A stretch of 64,000 nt of DNA from Sipunculus nudus (GCA_026874595.1 CM049314.1:64392800-64456799); one strand, 5' to 3'; positions 1-11,290 are shown, counted from the first letter of the stretch. Notes: generated from the letters alone by a model not told the origin. Numbers and translations: made by a program.

Positions 1-366
1 ACGAAACGCAAACTCGATCTGTAACTGGTCATTATCTGCCCAAACACAAAAAATCAGGCCAATATCTGCAGGTATTGTGAAGAAAAGTCTGTACATGTGT
101 ATCTGTCATGAATATTTCGATTTTTCATGAAATTTTCTAAGTTTAGGAGCCGTAAAACGGTCAAAAGTAGGTCAACCGGGATGAAACGTTAACTCGATCT
201 GTAACTGGTCTATATCTGTCCACACCAAAAATCAGGCCAATATCTGCAGGCATAGCGAAAAAAAGTCCGTACAACTGTTTGATTTCGGAATGACGGAAGG
301 ACGGAAGGACGGAATGACGGACATGGGTAAAACTATATGCCCCGGCCACTTTGTGGCGGGGGCATA
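1..366. repeat. Dispersed mollusc-type repeat, right end, with internal 180-bp duplication and terminal hairpin
   Basis: Bases 1-110 and 181-290 are two copies of one unit offset by exactly 180 bases; both share 'aactcgatctgtaactggtc' and 'aatatctgcagg'. The second copy runs into a short GGAAGGAC/GGAATGAC tandem run (293-320). It ends in a strong hairpin at 336-366: a 14-bp stem TATGCCCC(GG)CCAC / GTGGCGGGGGCATA with one mismatch and a 3-nt loop. The element is cut by the window edge, so its left end is unknown. I recall similar ends in bivalve dispersed repeats, but this is memory rather than a search. Confidence 0.7.
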
Positions 367-1659
367 AAAATTGAAACATGTATCTGTATGCATAATGTGA
401 GATAACTGACAGCATTAGGAACAAATGATGATGCAATGTAGCATTATGAATCAACAGATAAATTCACATATCTATCTTATATTGTAAATGTATAAAATGT
501 ATAATGAACATAAAACAAGGGACCTATGGGTCACGGCGCTCAGCTGTTATATATGATAAAAAAATATGATTTAGAAATGAGGCACTTGCTGGTTTTATGT
601 GGTAATAAAAATAAGCTGTATTATGAGTTGTTGTTGTTTAGCTTATGTATGATTTTGATAGTACCTTTTGAAACAGGAAAGAGGATTAATTTAATTTATT
701 TTATTAACAAATGAAGTGCAATTGTCACCAAGATTTTGACTTGGCCATATAACTTATAAGCAGAACATATAATATAAGAGTTTAACTATTTATTAAAAAA
801 AATTACAAATATTGTCCCAAATATAATTTTTATTAAAAATAATAAGAGAATAGTATATTTTTTTAATAAAATGTAACTGAAATGATTATTACAATAATAT
901 TAAAGAATATATTCATGAATGCATTCATTAATACATTTTGAAAGTATTTGCACTGGTATTCATATACTTTCATTTTTACCTGAATTCCCATTCTTATGAA
1001 AGAAATTTTATAATGGAGTACATATTCATATTCGTGTTTAAATACAATTGCAAAGTATTCGCAACATGTCTGGTATTTATTCAGTTCTCACCAAACAATG
1101 ATGTTGAGAATCCAGAATATACAAAATTCACACATTTAAATAATGATCATAAGTACCTGGTTTTATGGCTTTTATTTATATTAAAAAAATGTAATATATT
1201 CATTTTGGACTAATTTCACATCAATGTACTAACTATAGACACAGTAGGAATCTAGATAATAATATTATCAACTGCTTCTTTGTCCATCATTAGTTTCCTT
1301 CATATGATCCCTAATGATTAGTAATGAATAATATGATTTACTTTTTTATCATTAAAATTGAACTGCAAATTCCATAGGTGACTGCATGGTGTTATTTGGA
1401 ATATGTGACATTCTATCCATCGATACAAGATTCTTATATCATCGGTAACTGCAAGTTAATTTCCTGTTATTATCAACTAACAAATTCCTTTTCTATTTTT
1501 CTTTAATTTGTTATTAAAAACCAATAAAAATTAATTAATTTAGTGTTTATTGTTTTGTTGTTGGTTAAAACTACTAAATGAGTTGGGTTGGACACCTGGA
1601 TCAACTGTGGCTGGCCATTATATAATAAGCTGCCTGGAGCCCCAGTTTATGACTCGCCT
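367..1659. other. AT-rich stretch, no gene seen
   Basis: Low-complexity AT-rich DNA with short chance reading frames (526-714, 938-1213) whose translations are dominated by F, I, Y, L and K as expected from base composition. No splice-site-flanked open frame, TIR or RNA gene was recognised. Confidence 0.6.
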
Positions 1660-3023
1660 CAAGCATGCATAATTTGCTGAAAGTTCAAAAAGGTCAACAT
1701 ACAGGTGACTCAAGAGGTGCTACAGAGAGCCAAGGTCTGACATGGTCTCATAAAAACATTGATAAAAGCTACAATTTTTGGCCAATTTCTTTCAGCTTTT
1801 TAAACTAAAAAGCTGAAATCTTTATGTGTGCATGATATGAAAATTATATCAACAGTGCTCACAGGAAACATACATGCCATGGGAAAATTTGGGCAAAATT
1901 TAAGGTACTAATTTTATATTTATACTAATAACTTATAAAATTTGAAAAATTCAGAACTAATTTTAGGTATTCAATTGAATCTTGATTAAATAATGTTACA
2001 TCCCTGACAAAAAATCTCTAGCTTCAGCAATCCTCTTGTTAAGGGAGTAAATATATTTCTTGATTTTTTACAAAGTGCATTATGTTTGGGCCCATAACTT
2101 AAAACAATTATGCACTACTGACATCATTTCTGGCATGTACATAGAGAATGTATAGAAAAATATGTATATTATATATGATTAAAGTCAGATCAGTGGTTTT
2201 GATATTAGGCAGTCTTGAAGTGTAACAATGGGTTTTTAATGGAAAAATGAAGTTTTTCATTAATATCTCGAAGGCATTAAGTCCTAGTGACCAAATTCTT
2301 GGCATGGTAGGGGATTTTTGAGACATCTAATTGTATGCCAAATTTTAGGAACTGAGAGCTGAAGTTGTGGAACTGAGCACTTGCAAACTGCATGACACTC
2401 GCTTGATGTAAACAATATGTTACATGGTGCTTGAAAACTTTAATAAAATCTACAGTTTTTGATCAACTGGTTTCAAATTTTTGGTGTTTACAGACAAAAT
2501 GCTAAAAAAAACATGCTGTGAACATTAAATCCACATTACTTACAGGAAAAAAACGTGCCATGGTCAAAGTTGGGCATAATTTAAGGTACCAATTTTTTAT
2601 TTTTGTTGATATTTTAAAAAAATTTAAAAGATTTTGATCTAATTTTGGGTATACAATTTAATTTTGATTAATTAAAGTTATATTACTGGAAAAAAGGTTT
2701 ATAGCTTTAACATATTTTGTGTTAAGTGATCAAATATCTTTCCTGATTTTTTACACAATGCATTATGTTTTGGCCCATAACTTTTTAAATTTACATAATA
2801 CAGACATAATTTCTGGCATGTACATAGGAACTATATAGAGGAATAATTATGGTAAATATGAGGAAAACAGATGAGTGGTTTTGATATTAGGCAGTCCTGA
2901 AGTGTAAAAATAGGTTTTTGATAAAAAATTGAGGTTTTTCCTTAATTTCTAAACGGACAGACCGTCGGACGACGGACAATGGACCACGAATATAGCTCAG
3001 ATGACTTATAGTCAGCTGAGCTA
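1660..3023 (+). repeat. Tandem pair of ~682-bp repeat units with a TCAGCTGA-type terminal hairpin
   Basis: Two diverged units: about 1660-2335 and 2336-3023. Matching landmarks lie 681-683 bases apart: 'tgccatgg' (1875/2556), 'tggcatgtac' (2131/2814) and 'gatattaggc' (2201/2883). The second unit ends in a GGACAGACCGTCGGACGACGG stretch and an inverted repeat AGCTCAG-tgact / agtca-CTGAGCT at about 2995-3023. An inverted partial copy lies at 8862-9250. No coding capacity is seen. Confidence 0.75.
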
Positions 3024-3060
3024 AAAATTGATGTAATAAAAATCGGCGTGCTTCGTGCCA

Positions 3061-3077
3061 CCCCCCCCCCCCCCCCC
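3061..3077. repeat. Poly(C) tract
   Basis: Uninterrupted run of 17 C. Similar long C or G runs occur at 21225-21238, 36438-36457 and 51731-51746. Confidence 0.95.
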
Positions 3078-3585
3078 TATAACCTCCGTTGTAACATATG
3101 CGATTTTCCCGGAATTTTCCTGTCTGGATTATTTGGCTTCGTGGGACCCTGGCCGGAGCCTACAGTTTTACGTGACTTCCCGATACTAAGTCCACCGTGT
3201 AATCTCTTATGCTACGGTCACAATGTGAAACTGCCGCCTGCTGATTTTTAGACATTGGCGGATTCTTAAAGTTACATGCCGCCGGCCGATTTTTTGCAAA
3301 TAGGTGCGAGTGGTCATAAATAACTGCAAGTAAAAGGCCGCCTGACGGGCTCCGGGCGGCCCAAGGCAGTGTCTAAGTTCGAGGGGGTGTGTGACGTCAT
3401 CAGGGTGTTGGCCGGTGGCAGTTAGGCGACAGGCCGGCAGCCGTCAGATTTTACCTGCCACCTCCCGGTGACCTGGCGGACACCGGCCATTTACACCTGC
3501 CACCGGCCAACGATCGGGCGTTCTAACTGCCACCGGCCGGCGCCCGCCCGATAATCTGACGGCGGCAGTCTGATTCCCGGTTGGA

Positions 3586-3593
3586 TATATAAA
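3586..3593 (+). promoter_or_regulatory. TATA box inside the 1.1-kb transposon
   Basis: TATATAAA lies 99 bases upstream of the ATG of the short basic ORF and just upstream of a run of ATCAACCATT repeats. Position and sequence suit a core promoter for the lost transposon gene. Confidence 0.45.
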
Positions 3594-3626
3594 CCTAGAT
3601 TGCTTTCGTATCACTACAAAGTGTAC

Positions 3627-3682
3627 CATCAACCATTTATTATCAACCATTTTCCATCAACCATTATTATCAACCATTTCCT
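3627..3682. repeat. ATCAACCATT micro-repeat in putative 5' leader
   Basis: Four copies of ATCAACCATT, spaced 10-20 bases apart, lie between the TATA box and the ATG of the transposon ORF. Confidence 0.7.
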
Positions 3683-3691
3683 TCCAACAAC

Positions 3692-3799
3692 ATGCCCCCT
3701 AAAGGCAAGGGAAAGGACAAGGCGCCAGCACCAAAGCGCAAGAGACCAGAGCCCCCGCCCCAGCGAGATCCCAGCAGCAGCAGCAGCGAGGGTGGATGA
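3692..3799 (+). CDS. 35-residue basic N-terminal stub of a transposon protein
   Basis: ATG with acceptable context after the ATCAACCATT leader and downstream of TATATAAA. The product starts MPPKGKGKDKAPAPKRKR, then a Pro/Gln patch and five serines, and ends at TGA. The K/R-rich start resembles a nuclear-localisation or DNA-contacting tail. After the stop the same frame stays open for about 50 more codons without recognisable domains. The simplest reading is the first residues of the transposase or an accessory protein of the autonomous parent, kept when the interior was deleted. No family can be assigned from so short a piece. Confidence 0.4.
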   Translation: MPPKGKGKDKAPAPKRKRPEPPPQRDPSSSSSEGG

Positions 3800-4348
3800 T
3801 CTCGGATTTATATACAGGGGTCCGGGAGTCTGCACTTGGCAGATCGCCGTCCTGCCACCTACCAACACCGACAGCCGCCTCCCAGCTGCCTTTCAATCTC
3901 CGCCCTGCCGCCGGCAGATATTTTGAAATTGTACTGTGGTATGTCGGTAGCATAACGGCATCAGGCCGGATGCTAGAGAGTGGCAGTTAGATCCTTCCGA
4001 TCGCCGGCCGAAGTTTGAAGGACCTCGAGCCCCACGACCGAATAAAAATTGCGCTGCTGCCCCCCTGCCGCTTGATAGCCGCCGCGCGACTTCGAAATGC
4101 GCCCGGCCGGCGACCTGAGGACTGGCATAATTGGAAAAAATCGGCCGGTGGCAGACAGAATTTTAACTTTTTCTTAAAATTTCAGCAGCGTCCTAGCTGG
4201 GTCTAAAATGCCGACTGCCGCCTGCCGATTGTGCCTGCCACCGAGCTGCCACCTGACGAATTTGAGTGAAAACTGGCAGTTACCACGCCGGCAGGCGGCA
4301 TTTAGTGATTTGTGACCTTAGCATTATGGGTTTGTTGAGCGTTAATTA

Positions 4349-4605
4349 AACACCGACACGGTTATTTTCTTCCTTTCAATTATGAAACCTTTGTTTTTTC
4401 TTACGCGTTTGTTTAGCGATTTTTTTGTTTGTTTTTGCAACCAAGCTACTGTGAATAATGCACCGACACCGTTATTTTCTATTCTTTCCATTATGAAACC
4501 TTTGTTTGTTCTAACGCGTTTGTTTAGCGTGTGTTTTGTTTTTGCGACCAAGCTACTGTTAATTATGCACCGACACCGTTGAGTCGTGTCAATCAACATC
4601 AAAAT
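4349..4605. repeat. ~108-bp tandem repeat, two full units plus a partial third
   Basis: 'caccgacac' starts at 4351, 4461 and 4568, giving periods of 110 and 107 bases. Each unit repeats 'ttatgaaacctttgtttgtt', 'acgcgtttgtttagcg' and 'accaagctactgt'. Reading frames here, on either strand, are only translations of the repeat. Confidence 0.85.
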
Positions 4606-4849
4606 TTAATGGCGTCTTTGATGATAACTTTGATGATAATGTTCCATTGCGATGAAAGAATGCGTGCAAGAGTGCTGTAATGAAAAAATAATTATCACTA
4701 ATTGATGATTTGTTAATAACTTAGAATGAAGTGCACAACTTTTACCACACACAAGGCGAATTTTGTAAACATTTTCTTTCCATCTATCACTTATTACTTA
4801 AGTAGGTGAGTACCGCGGTCGCCTGTAAGACCCAATTCCCAGCCAAAAA

Positions 4850-5105
4850 TATCCTATAGTTTACTATATAAATCTGTAGTAACCTATAGGGAATTACAGT
4901 AAAATATAGGAAACTATAGTAAAATGTGGGGAACTATAGTAAATATTCAATGCCTATAGGGAAATCAAAGGTACCTATAGGACACTATAGTATCATATGG
5001 GAAACTTTGGTAACTTAAAGAATATTATAGTCAATTTTAAATACCTATAAAAAATCATAAGTAACTGCAGGAGTCGATAGTAACATATAGGTAACTATAG
5101 TAACA
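4850..5105. repeat. Degenerate short tandem array of CTATAG(TAAC/GGAA) motifs
   Basis: More than a dozen variants of 'ctatagtaa', 'atataggaaa' and 'cctataggg' follow each other at roughly 15-25-base spacing. CTATAG is itself palindromic, so the array is nearly strand-symmetric. No gene. Confidence 0.7.
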
Positions 5106-6076
5106 TGTCTACTTAAGTCAATTTTCAAAGGATATAATAAAGCTACAGTTTCATTAAAAATAACTTCTCTTTTTACAAACCATTCCTATAGGAATTGCTA
5201 TAGAATACATATTTCCCAGAATTTATTTTGCATATTTAATGTGTAATATTGAGGATTTGATTCATATCTTTTGTGAATCAAGAAGCTTTTGGAGTATGTC
5301 CATATTTTTCTTGCACACGTTTCCATTTTGTGTGATCGTGACTGAAAAGCATATGTGTTTATATTATTTATATAAATGACTTGCATGCAAAGATCTATGA
5401 CTCTGGTGTATGCATGTGTCATGTAATTATGTTTAGATAAAAATGTGAGGAAACAGAAAACATTTAGTATCTTGAGTGGAGGCAGGGATTCCAAATGAAT
5501 CCTTTCCACACGACTGTTGCCAGGTGAAATGACACCATTATATGTCTCTGGTTTCAACATTAATGCAAATTCAACACATTTGTGGCCAATATTTTTGAAT
5601 GGGTCAATTAAGCAGTCCTGTATCCTCAAGAGAATTTATACTAGATGCCCCAGTCAGCTTTGTGCTTTTAAATTCATTAAAATAATTTTGTGATCAGTAC
5701 GAAGACAAAGTGTACACTGTAAAAAGTGACGTTTCCCTGACATTTCAAAAGCACGTTTCATGTATTATATATAATCATGTCTTGAGATGAGTCATGTTTG
5801 ATACATGTAACTATAGCTTTACCTGCAGAATGATCTAAACGAAACATCAACTTCTTCCTTTACATGTTTCAAACATGTTTAAGACATGTCGGGGACACTT
5901 GGCATGGATTTCCCCCTAAAAACGAGATGAGTGATGGTAGTGATAATGCATTATCCGGGGTGATTTATTTTACTGTTTGTGTAACAGACGCGCGGGACAC
6001 GTTACAGGCAGATGTTGAATTTTTGTCTTAAAAAGTGTACTGTTTTCGCAAAGTTTTGATGATCATCCATGTTCAG
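5106..6076. other. No gene supported
   Basis: A minus-strand open frame spans 5198-5629 (about 143 codons) but opens at a TTG, not an ATG, and shows no recognisable domain or codon pattern. The rest is AT-rich unique sequence. Confidence 0.5.
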
Positions 6077-6208
6077 ATGATGGATCTAAAGAGTCCTCTA
6101 GGCTGTCGATTTCTTCTACATCTGCCATACAAGATGTGCCGAGCAGAGTGTCCCAAAGATCCAAGGGGATAGTTGTACAAAGGGTTGTGATAGATGCAGG
6201 ACTGCAAG
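6077..6208 (+). CDS. Candidate internal exon, serine-rich, unknown gene
   Basis: An open frame runs from about 6018 past a strong splice donor AAG|GTAAGC at 6208/6209. A possible acceptor, ccatgttcag, ends at 6076; an alternative, ttttcgcaaag, ends at 6053. The predicted peptide contains DDGSKESSRLSISSTSAIQD followed by VPSRVSQRSKGIVVQRV. Its polar, serine-rich composition differs from the F/I/Y-rich chance frames around it. There is no start codon and no recognised domain. The acceptor has a weak pyrimidine tract, so this may be chance. Confidence 0.3.
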
Positions 6209-6907
6209 GTAAGCAATGAGGGACATGAACAGAAGGAAAAAAACTGACAAATAATTTTCAAAGAATATGATGTAAAAGCCTTGCTTTTTTACTTATCACT
6301 ATATCTTAGTTATCTTATACTTGCATATCCAGGATGAGAAAAGGTTTTTTATCATTATTTACGGCACTGATATGAGCTTGTACCCTGCCACCCACCCCCA
6401 TCCACATCAAGCCTGAGGCTCTGGGTTGGCAAAACATTGAATACATGATGCTTACAGGCCTGTCAAATATTTTTGAACAGCACTCCCCCCCCCCCCACCC
6501 CCTTTATCAGTGAAAGAATTCTGATATATACTATGACTGCAATTTCTCTTTTGCTATTACACAGAACAGAACTAACCAGCTGGAACAAAAATGTAAATGT
6601 CCAGCATGCGCCTCAACATGTGGAAAATGCCATTGTGTTCATGCAAGGGTATATGCAACATGCATGTTTCTGACTTTGGGAGCGATATATATTAGATGTA
6701 GTTTGCAAATGGCAATTTTATTCAGTATCTGTTAAAAGATGGGGAATTGTGTCTAATTTTACTTTTGTTCACTCTTTAATTTTAAAGGAGGCCACCTGTA
6801 CTCTTTTTTTTACCAGCTCTAGCACTAGCTCTTTTTTGTGGTTATTTCCCCTTGACACATGGCAGGCCTGGCTTGGTACCTACCTTTTCTGACTATTCTG
6901 TATACTC

Positions 6908-6911
<4 letters not shown>

Positions 6912-6953
<42 letters not shown>
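6912..6953. repeat. (TA)n microsatellite
   Basis: Uninterrupted TA dinucleotide run of about 42 bases. Confidence 0.95.
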
Positions 6954-6955
<2 letters not shown>

Positions 6956-7849
6956 TAGTACCATGGAGCTATGTCTCCCTGAAGTTATTTGGGCACTCAG
7001 TGATTACTTTCTTTGAGTCGCTTACTTGCTTAAGACAAAAAATGTGAACAGTAAGAACTGCATAAAAATTCATTTCAGAAAAAAATTAACTGTTCCTTTG
7101 ATATATAGTTGTCTGAATTAGTGTTCCTTCCTGGCCTAATAGCCATCCCGGTATTCTGAAACTGAAGGTTACAAATTTATATTATGATTCCAGCAAAATC
7201 AAGATTTACTGTGCAGAAGAGGCAAGTTTCAAGTTTCTGTTTTGATTACAATTTAAAACTGCAGATCACACATAATAGGGCTTCAAGTTCTTTCTTTTGT
7301 ATTGGTCCAGTGGCAAGACGGAAATCTTCGTGTGATTGGACTCAGGGGAGCCATAAGATAGCAAAGTATATCCCATATAGACTGCTGTATGACTAAAATA
7401 AGTAAAATTATATTACACATGTGTGCGCATTCAAGCACCAAGTTTGTTGACCTTACTATTGTTAGGGGATATAACAGTGATCACTGTTCCCCACCATGAT
7501 TCTGAGATCTTTCATGTTTTTAATCATCAAAAAAAGAATATTTGCACCAGGTTTTATGGCATCTCATTTGAACTCAAAATACACATGTAAATCTTTATCT
7601 GAATTTAGACAGTTTACCTTATTTTAAGGAATATAATTGTACATTAAAATAGAAAAACCTGACATGTCTGGCTGCTATGCCTTACCACATGAAATGATAA
7701 AACTTATAATTACTGATATTTTATTTAATTCTGGGACGAATCTAACTAATTCTGAACAAAACTGTAGATTGTGTACTTGTGCAAATAAATCACCTTTGAT
7801 GGCACACATTACACACCAATTAAATGTATTCAAATGATTTCAACTTGTT

Positions 7850-7980
7850 TAACTGCAAATTGAATTTAAATTGAACCAAAACTATATGAATTGAATTGGA
7901 ATTGATATTTTTCTCCAGCACATTGAATTGAATTGGAATTGAAATTCTATAAGACTGCTATACAAAAAGTTTGAATTGAC
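7850..7980. repeat. Degenerate GAATTGAATTGGAATTGA repeat
   Basis: Multiple overlapping ATTGAATTGGAATTGA variants separated by short unique spacers. Confidence 0.6.
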
Positions 7981-8861
7981 CACAGGTCAGTTGAACATTA
8001 AAGCACCTTTGACCTTGCCTTCATTTCTTTGTTTTTAGCCCCACTGACTGAAATTAAACTGAGGTGTAGGGAATCGGATGGTGCTTTGTCTGCCGTTTAG
8101 TCAGCCATTCTTTAGCAAGAATTCTTTATTATGCAAATATGAATGGTGTAACTTCAAGGATAGTTAGTCCTCGGCTTTCTAGGTCACAGGGTTAAGGTCA
8201 CAGGACCCAAAGTTTGTAAAAGCCCATAAATTATCCTTATAGACGAATTCTGCTGAGCATTGAGACCCAAGGGCATCTAGTTACAAATTGGTTTCAGTTG
8301 GTTCAGTGCAGAATGTTCTACCCTTACCTTCACGGAACCCTTCACCTCCTTGGTTTAATCTTTGCCATTTGCACCAAGGGTGTGAATCTCTTGTAACTAA
8401 TGTAAGGCCTAGTATTAATTCCTGCCAAGCATTAGTGGGAGTTCTGTAGGAGGTTGTCATCTATCCAAAGAGACTGAGGTACAACCTCTGCCAAAGCTTT
8501 AAAGGGCTGGAGTATTTTTATGTATGAACTATTTTAAATAAATGTTAAGAAAAAACTCTTGAGTCCTTTGTTTTTTCACAGAATTATATGGATGGAGCAG
8601 CATTCATGTCATTGACATCAGAAGATATAAAAAAAAATTCCTGAATTGGGACTATAGAAAAGCATAACATGTTGAAAAATATGCTGCTAGTATTGCATAA
8701 GAAAACATTTTAACCAGAATGATGGGAGGTATTGCAGGCAATCGTCTTTTTTTTATGGTTCTTATCTTTTTTTCTGTTTGTGTATATACTAAACATGCTA
8801 CAGGTATGCTCATGTTGTAACATCTACTTGATCAATACCAATATACTGCTGAGTTTTCTTT

Positions 8862-9250
8862 AGCTCAGCTGACTATAAGTCATCTGAGCTTTACGATGGT
8901 CCTGTGTCCGTTGTCTAGCTTGACGGCCGTTAACAAGAAACGTTTTGAAACTTTTGCACCTAAAAATTCAAAATTCTGCATGCAGTTAGATGTCCATACG
9001 TTCTCCTACCAAACAGGCTCACTGCAATTTCATTCCTTCAAATTTTTAAGAAAAAAACTTCCATTTTCCATAAATATGTTGTTACACTTCAAGACTGCAC
9101 ACTATGAAAACAGTGGTATGTTCATATTTTGCATAACTATTTCTGAATATATTTGGTACGTACATGCAAGAATTAAATTATCACATTAATTGTTATGGGC
9201 GAAAAACATATTGCACTTTGTCAAAATTTAGGAAAAATATTTTCTTACTA
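8862..9250 (-). repeat. Inverted partial copy of the 682-bp repeat family
   Basis: Begins with the reverse complement of the terminal hairpin (tagctcagctgactataagt). It then matches landmarks of the 1660-3023 family in reverse: 'cacttcaagactgc', 'cgtacatgcaag' and 'gttatgggcgaaaa'. Truncated relative to those units. Confidence 0.65.
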
Positions 9251-10194
9251 AACATGATAATTGTTGATGCTAGAGAACCTATTGGACGTCTCCGGGTTTT
9301 ACTTTTACCTCCGGCCGGATCCCTCCGGGTTTTAGGCACACCCGGATATATTGTGATACCATTATTCCATTAACGTACAAAGGAGTTAGTTGGATTTCTT
9401 ATTTCAACGTTTCACATGTATCCGTTGTGTCTCAACGTGTCCTGAACAGCAACCTGAATTCTAGACTCGTGCCCCCCCCTAAAAATAACGTCTCGATTAA
9501 AAATACTTACATAAGTTATGAATATACTTTACTGGTCCATATTGTTGGCTGAATACATGAAACTCGGCCTTTGACGGGTCTGTCTAAAACGCGGAGAATC
9601 CGCGGAGAGATGGAGAATTCGCGGAGAATTCGTGGGAATTTGCGGAGAACTTTTTATATGCAATGATACTTTTAAATACACGTTAAAATTACTTAAAATC
9701 TCTAACTATATTACTCTTAACATATTTGTTCACCTTTAAATGACCTTAATAATAAAAAAATATGTACATTCACGTAAAATTCAGCTCTCAGTTGTTTGGG
9801 CAAGCAGGTTAATTCTTTGGGCAAGATTTAATTTATTTGTGCCATGCCAGAGACAACGATTAGCATCAGGAGACTGAACATGTTCGATTGCAAATTCAGT
9901 TGATTTATGTTTAAATCCAGAAATCAAACAAATTGAACATTTTAACAATGGATTAATGCAACAACACTTAGTTTCTTTTTACTGTTCAAAACAAATGGTT
10001 TTGTGAAGATTGTACAAATAAGTTCTTGTAATATAATTTGCTGTATGTGGCATTTTGCTATAGTTTTAATTTTTTACTCGCTTCTATTGAGGAAAATATA
10101 AATAAAGCTGTCTCCTCTCACTCCCTATTTTAACTCCAATTTTTCCCTGTAGATGTCCCTACACTCAACTCTTCTAACATATCAACTACTTAGC
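9251..10194. other. No gene; small GC-skewed repeats
   Basis: Includes two 'ctccgggttttA' copies near 9290-9335 and an array of 'cgcggagaat' units at 9590-9655. Otherwise AT-rich without a supported gene. Confidence 0.5.
9590..9655. repeat. Short tandem GCGGAGAATTC-type repeat
   Basis: Five imperfect copies of (c)gcggagaa(t/tt)c in 65 bases. Confidence 0.7.
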
Positions 10195-10204
10195 ATAAAA
10201 AGTC

Positions 10205-10285
10205 GCTTAAATTGCTAATCGAACCTATGATCTCTAGACTAGGAACCCTACACGTTACCAAGTGAGCCGTGAAGACGAGATACCA
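10205..10285 (-). mobile_element. tRNA-derived SINE head, fragment
   Basis: On the minus strand, GCTCACTTGGTAACGTG (A-box-like) is followed by AGGTTCGATTAGC (B-box-like) at a tRNA-like spacing of about 40 bases. The stems do not pair well enough for a functional tRNA, so a SINE head or pseudo-tRNA is more likely. Confidence 0.5.
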
Positions 10286-10379
10286 GCTGCAGCGAGTTTT
10301 GTTCATTTATATCTGCGATTGAAGCGCCATCTACCGCGAAAATGGGAAACCATTTAATATTTGAACAGGAGAATTAAGC

Positions 10380-10462
10380 TTTAGGTGGGGGCTCCGCACC
10401 CACACCCCCGTTCAGACGGGGAACCGATGCAGGTTCCCCGAACCCCTCCCCCTCTAATATAA
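10380..10462. repeat. GC-rich double-hairpin repeat
   Basis: Two adjacent hairpins: gtgggggctcc / acccacac, and cggggaacc / ggttccccg. They stand out as a GC island in AT-rich DNA and look like the end of a dispersed repeat. Confidence 0.55.
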
Positions 10463-11016
10463 TAAACTCCAGTTATGAGCAAAATTAAATACGGGAATTC
10501 TCATGAAAATAACTTGTATCGGCCTTTTTCTGGAAACAATTTATTATGCGACACCAGTTGTGCATAAGGTAGGCCTACCGGCGGTTGGCTGGAGCCTGGT
10601 TTCTATATAGTTGTGCACAACAAATACAAATGTCCATGGTTTCTCAAAGATTCTACCAAATGCCAATTGTTTACAAATTCTATACCGGATATACTTTTTT
10701 CTTTCCATGCAAAGACAATATAAAACTCATTTCGTTTGTAATAGTTCACAAAATTCTGACAAGGTATATTATCTTATTTACTATATGATTTTGTCTAGGC
10801 CTACATGAGTAAATGTGCGGCTTAAAATAGAATAATATCAAATAAAGAATATTACAATATTATAAATTTGTTCTAATGTTCAAAAGTGTTCCACAACAGA
10901 TACTGTACGTGGTAACTGAATGTTATAATGCGGCGTATGTATCCATTCCATTACTTGTGAACTAATGCATCTAGTAAGGAACTATGATTTTATTTTGATG
11001 ACTCCACATATATTAC
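10463..11016. other. No gene seen
   Basis: AT-rich unique sequence; two overlapping chance frames at 10585-10808 rich in F, Y and I. Confidence 0.5.
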
Positions 11017-11172
11017 TGTTACGTAGACAAATTATTCAGAGGAAAATTCTGGGCCAATCCGGGATTCGAACCCACAACGGTGGCGCACAAGTCCGGCGTT
11101 CCAACCGCTTCGCTAGAAAAGCATGCTTCATTAGCGAGACAGTTCGGTCCGCTTTTAAGTGACCTCGTAACA
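11017..11172 (-). mobile_element. 156-bp tRNA-like element with TGTTACG inverted ends, copy 1
   Basis: Ends TGTTACG...CGTAACA are perfect 7-bp inverted repeats and are flanked by TAC on both sides. On the minus strand the interior has a consensus-like A box (TAGCGAAGCGG) and a perfect B box (GGTTCGAATCC) 43 bases apart, as in a tRNA gene. The sequence between them does not form a proper anticodon stem. It therefore combines a pol III-type internal promoter with DNA-transposon-like ends. Confidence 0.65.
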
Positions 11173-11290
11173 TACCCCCTCTAAAGAGCGTTCTGCTATC
11201 AGAACAAAACTAATTATCCCAGGAGTCACACTTTGGTGTGCTTTCTCTGGGCCACAAAGTTTTATCGTCATGTTTTACGAGCCCCCATTT

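Larger units (their letters stand above)
3210..4323 (+). mobile_element. 1.1-kb non-autonomous DNA transposon, TIRs and 3-bp TTA target duplication (Harbinger-like size of duplication)
   Basis: The left end TGCTACGGTCACAA is the inverse of the right end TTGTGACCTTAGCA (one mismatch), and similarity extends inward to a shared TGCCGCCTG motif, giving a TIR of roughly 35 bp. TTA flanks both ends (3207-3209 and 4324-4326). A 3-bp TTA/TAA duplication is typical of the PIF/Harbinger superfamily; reading the ends as GCTACGG with AT duplications is also possible and would fit ISL2EU. The body is far more GC-rich than its surroundings and carries many subterminal CTGCC(A/G)CC motifs in both orientations. 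It also holds a TATA box and a short basic ORF, so it looks like an internally deleted derivative of a protein-coding element. Confidence 0.65.
6209..8861. other. AT-rich region without a supported gene
   Basis: Contains C-rich runs at 6481-6503, a TA microsatellite and a TTGAATTGAATTGGAA patch (listed separately), and short chance frames (6473-6673, 7184-7396, 7637-7837). No RNA gene, TIR or convincing exon seen. Confidence 0.5.

Noticed and set aside
4850-5105. Possible CRISPR-like or regular spacer array
   Set aside because: Motifs are short, irregularly spaced and variable; no constant repeat and unique spacers, and the DNA is eukaryotic.
5198-5629. 143-codon minus-strand frame
   Set aside because: Opens at TTG rather than ATG, shows no domain or splice context, and one frame of this length is not surprising in 64 kb of AT-rich DNA.
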